Shown in pieces: positions 44,301 through 50,584 of a stretch of 64,000 bases of DNA. This DNA comes from JAYEPK01 sp048569615 (lineage in GTDB: Archaea; Thermoplasmatota; Penumbrarchaeia; Penumbrarchaeales; Penumbrarchaeaceae), in NCBI GenBank assembly GCA_048569615.1, contig JBLIRK010000008.1, positions 8,809-72,808 of the forward strand, given 5' to 3'. The position numbers and the translations under genes are program-made. Every line of letters starts with the position of its first letter. Positions within the stretch are counted from its first letter, which is position 1. Below the pieces are notes generated by a model that was given only the letters and a program-made list of their open reading frames with translations, was not told the origin of the DNA and made no database searches.

Positions 44301-44348
44301 ATGCAGGCATCCAGGGTGACACCTGCGCAGGCTCTGAGATATGAGTGA
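41337..44348 (+). CDS. ABC transporter permease with FtsX domains (large)
   Basis: About 1003 residues. I start at ATG 41337 because AAGGAGGTG lies 7 nt upstream; ATG 41319, which overlaps the ATPase stop (ATGA), is six codons earlier and its downstream bases are that ribosome site. About ten membrane spans: two near the N-terminus, an external MacB-like domain, a central FtsX block with EERKREMGISRAVGMKRKHL, further spans with a second external domain, and the C-terminal FtsX block with HERRQEIGMMRAIGFRRQGV. Ends in PSMQASRVTPAQALRYE, typical of the family. The transported substrate is unknown. Confidence 0.9.
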   Translation: MGGFREPEIVTPLVAVLLIAAFAGAMFFSAPIWFYLGIVAVAVFTIGTLALFNRVLFKVGTRNIIRRKGLSAIVIGGLMVGTVIISSSLVVGDTMDEMIVSLHYDMFHETDEVIYGLDNDGSYLLINGSDFEGLKEEILGIEHVEGVVGELEECVSVLDLTSGQAEGGMTLIGYDPDADEFGSYQRNGLDVVMDIGPDEVYLDKKAAEQLNAGRYDRVQIMTRTGSYLFTVRGLIDSEGRGGWSYEGAVHMPLSTARSILGTGDGVNIIKVTNNGGVREGERYCEEVVEELEILLASYPNSGLEVQRDKATEIKVAMDDISEFSTMFLVFGSFSIFAGVILIINIFVMLGEERKREMGISRAVGMKRKHLRESFVYEGSIYAVISSVLGAFVGVAVAYMVLIFLDMIFKEGFGETGIIESFNFTPESIVISLTFGILITILTVSLTAMRISRLNIIRAIRNIPEPRTSSKSRKVFYAGIISSVLGTGLFIWAYWGFPTLGLERLQEAAVHLGVSIGILGLGVALRRFMGERLSISLATILLIIYWIVPSDILLPDLHPGDMEVFFMAGVFVVSSAIILFVYNSHHILGLLSRTWSLTGRPTATLKTASSYPMKNKFRTGMTIYMFALVVFTITVMSMIIGMISYNNESLINEQMGDIDLIGTAGPNSRISDIEKEIEYNTSIGMEPFEAVYSLSVGLVEVNTTLVDPEGEGILHIPWQFVGFDREFARCGWSFLSMLEGYDSSEELWKAVHDDPTLVILDNYFNNVETWGPGYAFEEMGIVPGDEISFRLMDGRTLNLTVAGILEEFIFPGIFVSKEVMQEEIGSIGSGAYIFSLKDGADDVEVARTIEKELGINMIILEDEVAKFTEIMEQFFDLFMAYMGLGLVVGIAGLGIITLRAVHERRQEIGMMRAIGFRRQGVTNSFIMEASFICIVGILIGSLLGMFVGYKLWFDEFKPLGYEFVIPWAKIALVGLLAFLSTALFTVPPSMQASRVTPAQALRYE

Positions 44349-44378
44349 ATGAAATAACGCTTCCCCCGAACCTGCCCC

Positions 44379-44412
44379 GGGAGCCGGAGGGCCTCACCTC
44401 CCTCCGGCTCCC
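44379..44412. terminator. Perfect 13-bp hairpin between convergent genes
   Basis: GGGAGCCGGAGGG and CCCTCCGGCTCCC form a perfect 13-bp stem with an 8-nt loop, 30 bp after the ABC permease stop and 32 bp before the feoA stop on the other strand. No long T-run follows on either strand, so it is a strong hairpin terminator or mRNA end protector, usable in both directions. Confidence 0.7.
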
Positions 44413-44444
44413 TTAAAAATCCATTTCAAACCCCGGGTGCTGTC

Positions 44445-44687
44445 TCACTCGACCAATATCTTCGAGGCGACTCCCCTCCCAAGAGCCATCCTCGAGCCGC
44501 CGTATGCGACGATCACCGGGCCGCCGGAGTTGTTCAGCACGGTCATCTGGGCTCCCACTCCAATGCCCAGTTCCGAAAGCCTCCGGTTCAGGCCCCTGCC
44601 TCCCCTGACCTCCCTTATGACAACCTTCTCCCCGTCGGAGGTCCTGGAGAGCGGACGTCTGTTCTTAGGAATGTAGATCGGGTTCAT
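44445..44687 (-). CDS. feoA: FeoA-like protein
   Basis: 80 residues, an SH3-like FeoA domain: VIREVRGGRGLNRRLSELGIGVGAQMTVLNNSGGPVIVAYGGSRMALGRGVASKI shows the expected LxxLGI and final R-hAlGxxhAxxI pattern. FeoA assists the ferrous iron pump FeoB, which is not in this window. It has its own promoter with a DtxR-like palindrome, supporting a role in iron homeostasis. The stop faces the ABC operon across a hairpin. Confidence 0.88.
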   Translation of the reverse strand: MNPIYIPKNRRPLSRTSDGEKVVIREVRGGRGLNRRLSELGIGVGAQMTVLNNSGGPVIVAYGGSRMALGRGVASKILVE

Positions 44688-44715
44688 CGAGCCACCCTAG
44701 GGTTTATTCATTTTA

Positions 44716-44749
44716 TTAGGTAACCCTAATTTAGTTAGCATATATAAAT
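44716..44749 (-). promoter_or_regulatory. feoA promoter with DtxR/IdeR-like iron box
   Basis: On the minus strand a TATA box (ATTTATATA, 44741-44749) is followed by TTAGGGTTACCTAA (44716-44729), a 5-bp inverted repeat with 4-bp centre that matches the TTAGGTTAG-type half sites of DtxR-family metal-dependent repressors and covers the predicted transcription start. A further palindromic CCCTAGGG lies at about 44696-44703 in the leader. This predicts repression by an Fe(II)- or Mn(II)-bound DtxR homologue encoded elsewhere. Confidence 0.6.
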
Positions 44750-44771
44750 TCATTGTGATACGATTCTCTCC

Positions 44772-45299
44772 TTACAATCCTGTTATCTCTTCCTTATGGT
44801 GGCCTTCCAGATGGAGGAGGACTCTCTTGACATCCAGGCCAGCCCCGAAACCTCCCAGGGCATATTTGGCGTTCCCTTTTGAGGCGACGACCCTGTGGCA
44901 CGGGACGACGAGGAGGAATGGATTGGAGTTCATGGCCTGACCAACCGCTCTGGCTCCTCCGGGGGAGCCCGCTCTGCGGGCTAGCTCTCCGTATGTGATG
45001 ACGTCGCCGAAGGGGACCTTCCTGAGCTCCGTATAGACCCTCTTCCTGAAATCGGAGATGCCCTCCATGTCCAGCTTCAAACCAGAGAGACCCGGGTCCC
45101 TGCAGAAGAAGAGGTCGCCGACGAAGGTCTTTACCGCTGCAAGTTCGTCGGAGGCATTCTCATCCCTCAATCCCGAGAACTCCCCTCCATCCCGTGCATC
45201 TCCTATCAAAGAAAGCGACCTGAGTCCCCGTGGTGAGAATTGGACCAGAAGGTTCCCGATCGGGGAGCCGATGACGTATGTTCCTACCTCTCCTTCCAT
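44772..45299 (-). CDS. ogt: Methylated-DNA-protein-cysteine methyltransferase
   Basis: 175 residues. The active-site motif is VVPCHRVV with Cys134; upstream is VPFGDVITYGELARRAGSPGGARAVGQAMNSNP, the helix-turn-helix and arginine-finger region, and the ending YALGGFGAGLDVKRVLLHLEG is normal. It directly transfers O6-alkyl groups from guanine to itself. The start overlaps the end of the GGGP synthase gene by 16 bp, so the two are co-transcribed. Confidence 0.95.
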   Translation of the reverse strand: MEGEVGTYVIGSPIGNLLVQFSPRGLRSLSLIGDARDGGEFSGLRDENASDELAAVKTFVGDLFFCRDPGLSGLKLDMEGISDFRKRVYTELRKVPFGDVITYGELARRAGSPGGARAVGQAMNSNPFLLVVPCHRVVASKGNAKYALGGFGAGLDVKRVLLHLEGHHKEEITGL

Positions 45300-46063
45300 G
45301 CTCTCCCCATCGCTTCGGTCATGGAGGAAACCGCGCTCCTAAGGTCCTTCTCCCTCTCTATAAAAGTACCGGTCACTATTACGTCCGCACCAGCTTTCAC
45401 TGCTTCGAATGCCCTTTGGGGGCTGTTGATACCGCCTCCGAGTATGATGGGGATGGAAAGTATCGACCTCACGGATCTTATCATCTCGTAGGGTATGGGC
45501 TCACTGACTCCCGAGCCCCCTTCGAGATAGCAGAAGTCCATGCCGAAGAGTTCTGCCGCCTTTGCGTATTCCATTGCCGTCCGAGTGTCGCTCCTCGGTA
45601 TCAGATCCACATCCCCGACCTCCCCCACCGTCATTCCGGGCTCGACAACTATGTACCCCACCGGTATCGCCTCGAGGCCCATCTCGGCTATTCTCAACGA
45701 TCCCCTGGCTGCCTCCCTGATGACGTAGTCCAGGTTCCTGGAGTTCATGAGGCTCATGTAGAATACGGCGTCGGCGTCGGGGGATAGCACCTGGTGCGAT
45801 GTAGGGAATATAATAATTGGAAGGCTGGTTTCGGCTTTGACCGCGGAGATCGTGGTCCCGAGCTTCTCATCGTTCACCCCGGTAGTCCCGCCGATGAGGA
45901 GGATATCGGTTCCCCCCTCCTGGGCATGAGATGCCAGGGAAGCCGATCTTTCGGGACCCTGCTTGTCGGGATCTATCAAAGTAACATGGACCGGACCCCT
46001 CTCCAGGCGTTTGCTTATAAGGTCCCTGACGCCGCTCACGCTCCGTCTAAACGAACTTCCCAT
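45284..46063 (-). CDS. Geranylgeranylglyceryl phosphate synthase
   Basis: 259 residues, TIM-barrel prenyltransferase that joins sn-glycerol-1-phosphate and geranylgeranyl diphosphate, the first committed step of archaeal ether-lipid synthesis. Motifs: HVTLIDPDKQGPE (Mg and substrate), LIGGTTGV, IIFPTSHQVLSPDADAVFYMSL, YLEGGSGV and ILGGGINSPQRAFEAVKAGADVIVTG (phosphate loop). The transcript starts from a TATA element shared head-to-head with the C/D box RNA gene, leaving a leader of about 37 nt with GGAAAGGT ahead of the ATG. Confidence 0.95.
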   Translation of the reverse strand: MGSSFRRSVSGVRDLISKRLERGPVHVTLIDPDKQGPERSASLASHAQEGGTDILLIGGTTGVNDEKLGTTISAVKAETSLPIIIFPTSHQVLSPDADAVFYMSLMNSRNLDYVIREAARGSLRIAEMGLEAIPVGYIVVEPGMTVGEVGDVDLIPRSDTRTAMEYAKAAELFGMDFCYLEGGSGVSEPIPYEMIRSVRSILSIPIILGGGINSPQRAFEAVKAGADVIVTGTFIEREKDLRSAVSSMTEAMGRAWKER

Positions 46064-46120
46064 TTAATACCTTTCCATAGAGAGGCTGAAAATCCAAATT
46101 GGCAGGAAGCCGTTGGACCA

Positions 46121-46133
46121 AGGGATAAATACC
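46121..46133. promoter_or_regulatory. Near-symmetrical TATA element between sRNA and GGGP synthase
   Basis: GGGATAAATACC reads as a TATA-type element on both strands (GGTATTTATCCC on the other). It lies about 25 bp upstream of the predicted 5' end of the C/D box RNA on the plus strand and about 25 bp before a plausible start site near 46100 for the GGGP synthase mRNA on the minus strand. Confidence 0.5.
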
Positions 46134-46151
46134 AGCAGCGGGATTTCAAAT

Positions 46152-46212
46152 CCCCGCGATGATGAACGAGACTTAGCTGAAAGTTGATGAATGATGGGCG
46201 AGCTGAGCGGGT
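46152..46212 (+). ncRNA. C/D box 2'-O-methylation guide RNA
   Basis: All elements are in order and correctly spaced: 5' stem CCCGC (46153-46157), box C ATGATGA (46159-46165), an 11-nt guide ACGAGACTTAG, box D' CTGA (46177-46180), a 4-nt spacer, box C' TGATGA (46185-46190), a 12-nt guide ATGATGGGCGAG, box D CTGA (46203-46206), and the 3' stem GCGGG (46207-46211) that pairs perfectly with the 5' stem. The size of about 60 nt is standard for archaea. By the D+5 rule the predicted methylated bases are a C within CTCGC (D guide) and a G within CTAAG (D' guide) of the target RNAs; I could not identify the targets by eye. Not protein coding. Confidence 0.88.
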
Positions 46213-46222
46213 CCTTTCTATT

Positions 46223-47161
46223 TCATCTTAGGCTTTGAATGACTTTGAGTAATGCTTCCCAATCCGTATCGTAGCCCTGTGGACCCTTTCCGGTCAGGGA
46301 CAGGGCGCCCATCGCATTTCCATATAAAAGAGAATCATAGGAGGAAAGGCCCCTTATGAGAGCGGAATAGAACCCTCCCCTGAAAGCATCCCCGGCACCA
46401 GTCGGGTCTATGACGGGGCCTGTTTCCACGGGGCCTTGATAAAGCGTTTCGCCCTGTGTTATCAGTATCGAGCCGCGCTCCCCCATTGTGATGACAGCTT
46501 CTTTCAGATGATCGAAGGGCTCCGAAGGGACCTCCACTTCCATACCTGCAATCTTCCTTTCCATTCCCTTCCAACCGCATATCCTCAGCAGATGCTTCCA
46601 CTCGTCCAGGTTACCGAAGAACCTGGTGCAGTACTTCAGCACCTCGGTCATTTTGGACCGTTCCCATCTGAAATATATCTCCTGTCCTGGGTCCATTCCG
46701 ACCTCGATCCTCATGCCCGCATAGTGTTTTGCGGTCCTGATCGTGAAATCGGGATCAGATGTTGCGATGTGAACGAAGGAGACATCCTCGAAGACAGGAA
46801 TGTCGATGCTCCCCTGCTTCTCCATGGCCCCCATCATGAAGGCGTAGGTCTGTTTTCCCCCGGGCGCGGTCAATACCGTACATGAGGGGGAAGGAAGCTC
46901 TTCATCGACAACCATTCCCGACAGGTCCACCCCCAGCTCCTTCAATCTTCCCTCATAATCCGGGTCCAGGTCCCTCCCGACAACCGTGGACAGGATCACA
47001 CCAGTACCGAGCTTTGCCAATGCAGCCGCGATATTCCCACCGCATCCGCCGTACTCGATCCTCTGGGACCTTACGGGAGTGGACTGTCCCTCCGCCGGAA
47101 GGTAGTCCACGGTCAATATTCTATCTATATTGAGGTTTCCGCAGACAAGAATCCTTCCCAT
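46223..47161 (-). CDS. PfkB-family carbohydrate/nucleoside kinase
   Basis: 312 residues from ATG 47161; the frame extends 19 codons upstream, but a TTTTTATC TATA-like element 26 bp before this ATG indicates a leaderless start. PfkB signatures: GGCGGNIAAALAKLGTGV near the N-terminus and DPTGAGDAFRGGFYSAL, with the catalytic aspartate in GAGD, near the C-terminus. VCGNLNIDRILTVDYLP is the typical first strand. It phosphorylates a sugar or nucleoside with ATP (or ADP); the substrate is not evident. Its stop lies 11 bp after the C/D box RNA, on the opposite strand. Confidence 0.92.
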   Translation of the reverse strand: MGRILVCGNLNIDRILTVDYLPAEGQSTPVRSQRIEYGGCGGNIAAALAKLGTGVILSTVVGRDLDPDYEGRLKELGVDLSGMVVDEELPSPSCTVLTAPGGKQTYAFMMGAMEKQGSIDIPVFEDVSFVHIATSDPDFTIRTAKHYAGMRIEVGMDPGQEIYFRWERSKMTEVLKYCTRFFGNLDEWKHLLRICGWKGMERKIAGMEVEVPSEPFDHLKEAVITMGERGSILITQGETLYQGPVETGPVIDPTGAGDAFRGGFYSALIRGLSSYDSLLYGNAMGALSLTGKGPQGYDTDWEALLKVIQSLR

Positions 47162-47280
47162 GGTGCCGAAGCCCCCCCTCAAGATAAAAAGGTAACCGAA
47201 TTCTAAGCTTTTTCCCACATAAGACGTACCATTAAACTTATTATCAAAGTGGACTTACACCTTTTGAAATCGGTGTCGCC

Positions 47281-48426
47281 ATGGCCAGGACCCAGGAAAC
47301 GCCATCGAGGGAGATCAGAAGAGCTCCTCCGAGGCCAATACCCCGCTCCGCTAGAGCAAGGAGCCACCCTTCACAAATACCCTTAAGGGGAAGGGAAGAG
47401 AAAGAGGCACCCCTGGAAGAGGAAGAGAATGAGACCTTCAAGAAAAAAGCCATGAGGGAGGGCAGATCCTTCCTCTTCGACTTCCTGGCCGCCGTGATAG
47501 TCCTACTTCTCATTGTCGGAGCGCTTTATACCTTTACAGGCAACTGGCCGCCACTGGTGGTTGTCCAGTCCGGCTCCATGGAGCACTCGGCCGAGGAATC
47601 CCAGATAGGGGTCATAGATACCGGGGACCTGGTCTTCGTGAAGAAGCTGGGAGACACTTCCATAGTTCCCTATGTGGAGGGGAGGCAGAAGGACCATCGT
47701 ACCTATTCGTCCTACGGAGATGTGATAATTTTCCGCCCCAACGGGGACGAAGATAGGACTGCCATCATTCACAGGGCCGTGGTATGGATCGAGTTCAACA
47801 ACTCCACCTATGACTACGAGACCTTCGAAGGGGGTGGTTTCGACATCCCTTCCATGGGTATAAACAACAGCAAAGGGGTCATCACTATCGACGAATATGA
47901 ATGGCCCAAGGATCCAGGGGGGGACCTCGAAATAGACCTGGGAAAGATACTCAGGTCCTTTAGGAACATCAGGGAGGTGCCCCATTCAGGATTTCTGACC
48001 AAGGGAGATGACAACGGGGGGGTTGACCAGACATCCGATTTCGGACCAGAACCGTGGATGCAGCCGGTCAAGAAGGAATGGATACTGGGCAAATCCGTTG
48101 GAGAGCTGCCCTGGTTCGGAATAATCAAACTGTGGATGGAGGGCAAATCAGACTGGCGCCCCAATTCACAGAGGAACCTGATAATAACCCTTATCGTGAT
48201 CGTCCTACTCCCCTTTGTCATAGACTTCAGCGTCCACCTTATCACAAGGGGACGGAAAAAGGAAGGGGAAGAGGAGGAGCCCCCCGAGGAAGAGGAGAGA
48301 CCAAAAAGGGCGGGCGGGAAGAAGAACTTCATCGATCTGGAAAGAGAGAAAACTCCAACTAGGAAGAAAGCTGAGGCAGGTCCCAAGAGGGCTCCCTCTC
48401 CCCGGCTCGGCAGATCGAGGAAATGA
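47281..48426 (+). CDS. Archaeal signal peptidase I with long charged tails
   Basis: 381 residues. A basic proline-rich N-terminal tail (about 60 residues) precedes a membrane span (66-85), then the catalytic region VVQSGSMEH (Ser99), AIIHRAV (His164, replacing the bacterial lysine as in S26B enzymes) and GFLTKGDDNGGVDQ (conserved aspartates). A large insertion (about 170-250) separates the last two. A second span (about 300-320) and a highly charged 60-residue C-terminal tail (EEEEPPEEEERPKR) follow; both tails are unusually long for the family. It cleaves signal peptides, for example of the surface proteins in this window. Convergent with the next gene. Confidence 0.9.
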   Translation: MARTQETPSREIRRAPPRPIPRSARARSHPSQIPLRGREEKEAPLEEEENETFKKKAMREGRSFLFDFLAAVIVLLLIVGALYTFTGNWPPLVVVQSGSMEHSAEESQIGVIDTGDLVFVKKLGDTSIVPYVEGRQKDHRTYSSYGDVIIFRPNGDEDRTAIIHRAVVWIEFNNSTYDYETFEGGGFDIPSMGINNSKGVITIDEYEWPKDPGGDLEIDLGKILRSFRNIREVPHSGFLTKGDDNGGVDQTSDFGPEPWMQPVKKEWILGKSVGELPWFGIIKLWMEGKSDWRPNSQRNLIITLIVIVLLPFVIDFSVHLITRGRKKEGEEEEPPEEEERPKRAGGKKNFIDLEREKTPTRKKAEAGPKRAPSPRLGRSRK

Positions 48427-48433
48427 AAACTGT

Positions 48434-50425
48434 TCAATCCGAGGCGTTGTAGAATATCTGAGCGTCGGAGGGGTGGTACTCCCCTTCGCCCTTTATTATG
48501 TAGGATATCACGAGGCTCTGACCAGGTTCTATCTTCGGGACCTTCCATTCAAGCATTGTAATGCCCTCGGGGGTGTCCTCCTCCATAGGCTGGATAGAGA
48601 AGTTCGATCCGTTGAAGTTCTCCGGTATAAGATCGCTCATCGTAAGGTCCACGACTGGATTGCTCCCCCTGTTGCGGTATAGGAGCTCTATCCTGTATTC
48701 CCCCGGTGTTCTCCCCTGCTCGATGGATTTGCCAATTGAGAACTTCCTGAGTATCTGTAGGGTGTCGATTACCGGGGCGCCGGCAACATCTCTGCCGGGG
48801 ATTACGGGGCCGGGAAGGTATGTCCTTACATCGACCTCGGCGGGGGCCTCGATGGAGTCCTCCGGTTCCGGCCTGTACACCACCGTTTTATATTTTATTA
48901 CGAGCCGCTCCCCGGAGCGGAGAGGGCCTCCGAACCTGGAAAGATCGTCTATCCTTATGAAGAGCTGCTGCTCCGTTGTCGGGTCCACCTTGTCGGGCTC
49001 CACATGTATACCTATATTATCCTCCAACGGGAAACCCGCCTTCTCCACTGAGATCGTGTGGAACTCCGGAGGCAGGAAGTACCTGGGAAGAGTGTCCCTG
49101 ACAAAGACCTGTTCGACGTCCGCATAACCGGTATTCTCTATGGTTAGGGTCGCAAGGACCTCCGTCGACCTTTTTGCTTCGACCTTCCTTTTGTCGAAGG
49201 TCTTCTTGAAGGAGATGGCCGCCGGATAGAAATCACCGCCCTCCTTATGAAGCCTGTAGTTGATGTTCTTCGAGAGTCCGGGAACTATGTTGAGGACCAG
49301 ATTCTTGATGAATGTGGGTTTCTCATCGTTGCTGATCAGCCAGGAATCGGATTCCCACCTGTTGCCGGGCCTGATGTAAACATCGGGGCGGTCCAGATTG
49401 AGATAGATCCTATCGGACCTTGTATCCTTCACCTCCACCCTCATTATCTCAACCTCGAAATCGGAGGTATTCTCTACTACGAACCTGCATATCCACTCGC
49501 CGGGCTCCTCCGTTTCATCCGCTTCGATGAAATACATATTCTTGCACATGGCCTCGAAGGAGTCGACGACTATGTTGGTGATGATGTCCTCCCCGTCAGC
49601 TCTAAGAACTACATCACCTGTGGGTATCGCATCGTTGACGTTAGGATCGATGTCGCCCTCGTATCTAAGAACCCGCATCTCTCCGGGCTGAAGCGAGGGT
49701 ATCCTCCATACCAGATCCCCTTCCTCGATGGCAACATCCTCTCCCATCTCACCTGGGAACATGACATTCTTGAGCTGGGGCGGTATCCTCTTCCTTGCCA
49801 CGACATCGGTGTAGGGTATGACAGCGAGGTTCTTCAGACCGAGCTGAAGGATTGTGTGCGACGGCTGACCCTTGAGTATGACCCTCGATTCGGGCAGGTC
49901 CGGATGGGTGGAGATGACCTCTTCGAGGGCTATCGACGGCTCGTGGATATCTATCGTATACTCCCGGGACACCTTGTTGGCAGGCTCTATCTCCTTGGCC
50001 GAGACGTTTCTGAAATCCAGGACCGCGATCCCGGTCTCCTCGTAGAGGCCGACATCAACGTCCCAGATCCTGTCCTTCTGGGATCGGTTCTCGACTGACA
50101 CCACTCCGAATACCCTATGGCTCTTTATTCCACCCTCAATATCCAGCTTGACCTCTTCATCCTCCTTGAAATGGATCATCGCCCCCGAATCGTCCGAGAA
50201 GCGGATATTGGATTCCATTATCTCCTCCTTGAAGTGCTTCTCCTTGGTGATCCAGTCCTCGTACCGGTCGTACATCAACGCACCGGTCTTGGGATCCATC
50301 TTCGCACCCACTTTTCCGAAACCGGAATCCGATGGGAGCGTTCTCTCATTGGCGCTGAGCTGATACTTGTATGGGGTTCGCCCGACCAGTTTTCTTTCCA
50401 CGTCAACTATTGTCTCTTCCTCCAT
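48434..50425 (-). CDS. Large protein of tandem beta-sandwich (DUF11/CARDB-like) domains without secretion signal
   Basis: About 663 residues from ATG 50425, chosen for the AAAGGAGGGA ribosome site 6 nt upstream (the frame extends 18 codons more). Contains at least four repeats of conserved-repeat (DUF11-like) type: ATLTIENTGYADVEQVFVRDTLPRYFLPPEF, IELLYRNRGSNPVVDLTMSDLIPENF, GVVSVENRSQKDRIWDVDV and CRFVVENTSDFEVEIMRVEV. Such domains normally belong to secreted proteins, but here there is no signal peptide and no membrane span; the N-terminus (EEETIVDVERKLVGRTPYKYQ) is hydrophilic. So it is probably cytoplasmic or exported by a non-Sec route. Function unknown. Confidence 0.8.
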   Translation of the reverse strand: MEEETIVDVERKLVGRTPYKYQLSANERTLPSDSGFGKVGAKMDPKTGALMYDRYEDWITKEKHFKEEIMESNIRFSDDSGAMIHFKEDEEVKLDIEGGIKSHRVFGVVSVENRSQKDRIWDVDVGLYEETGIAVLDFRNVSAKEIEPANKVSREYTIDIHEPSIALEEVISTHPDLPESRVILKGQPSHTILQLGLKNLAVIPYTDVVARKRIPPQLKNVMFPGEMGEDVAIEEGDLVWRIPSLQPGEMRVLRYEGDIDPNVNDAIPTGDVVLRADGEDIITNIVVDSFEAMCKNMYFIEADETEEPGEWICRFVVENTSDFEVEIMRVEVKDTRSDRIYLNLDRPDVYIRPGNRWESDSWLISNDEKPTFIKNLVLNIVPGLSKNINYRLHKEGGDFYPAAISFKKTFDKRKVEAKRSTEVLATLTIENTGYADVEQVFVRDTLPRYFLPPEFHTISVEKAGFPLEDNIGIHVEPDKVDPTTEQQLFIRIDDLSRFGGPLRSGERLVIKYKTVVYRPEPEDSIEAPAEVDVRTYLPGPVIPGRDVAGAPVIDTLQILRKFSIGKSIEQGRTPGEYRIELLYRNRGSNPVVDLTMSDLIPENFNGSNFSIQPMEEDTPEGITMLEWKVPKIEPGQSLVISYIIKGEGEYHPSDAQIFYNASD

Positions 50426-50584
50426 CCAGGTCCCTCCTTTCCCCTGAAGAATGAGAGCGTATCTGCTATGGGATGTCAAATGGAACGTTATTCCCTTTAT
50501 TTATTGTTTCGTCCCGAAGTCGCTCCGAAGACAGGACTGGGACCCTTGACAGGATTTTAATAATTGGTCACGGTAGGGATTGCC

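Noticed and set aside
46100..46156. Possible tRNA, suggested by a T-arm-like GGGATTTCAAATCCC segment
   Set aside because: No matching acceptor stem or anticodon arm can be built upstream; part of the stem belongs to the C/D box RNA terminal stem.
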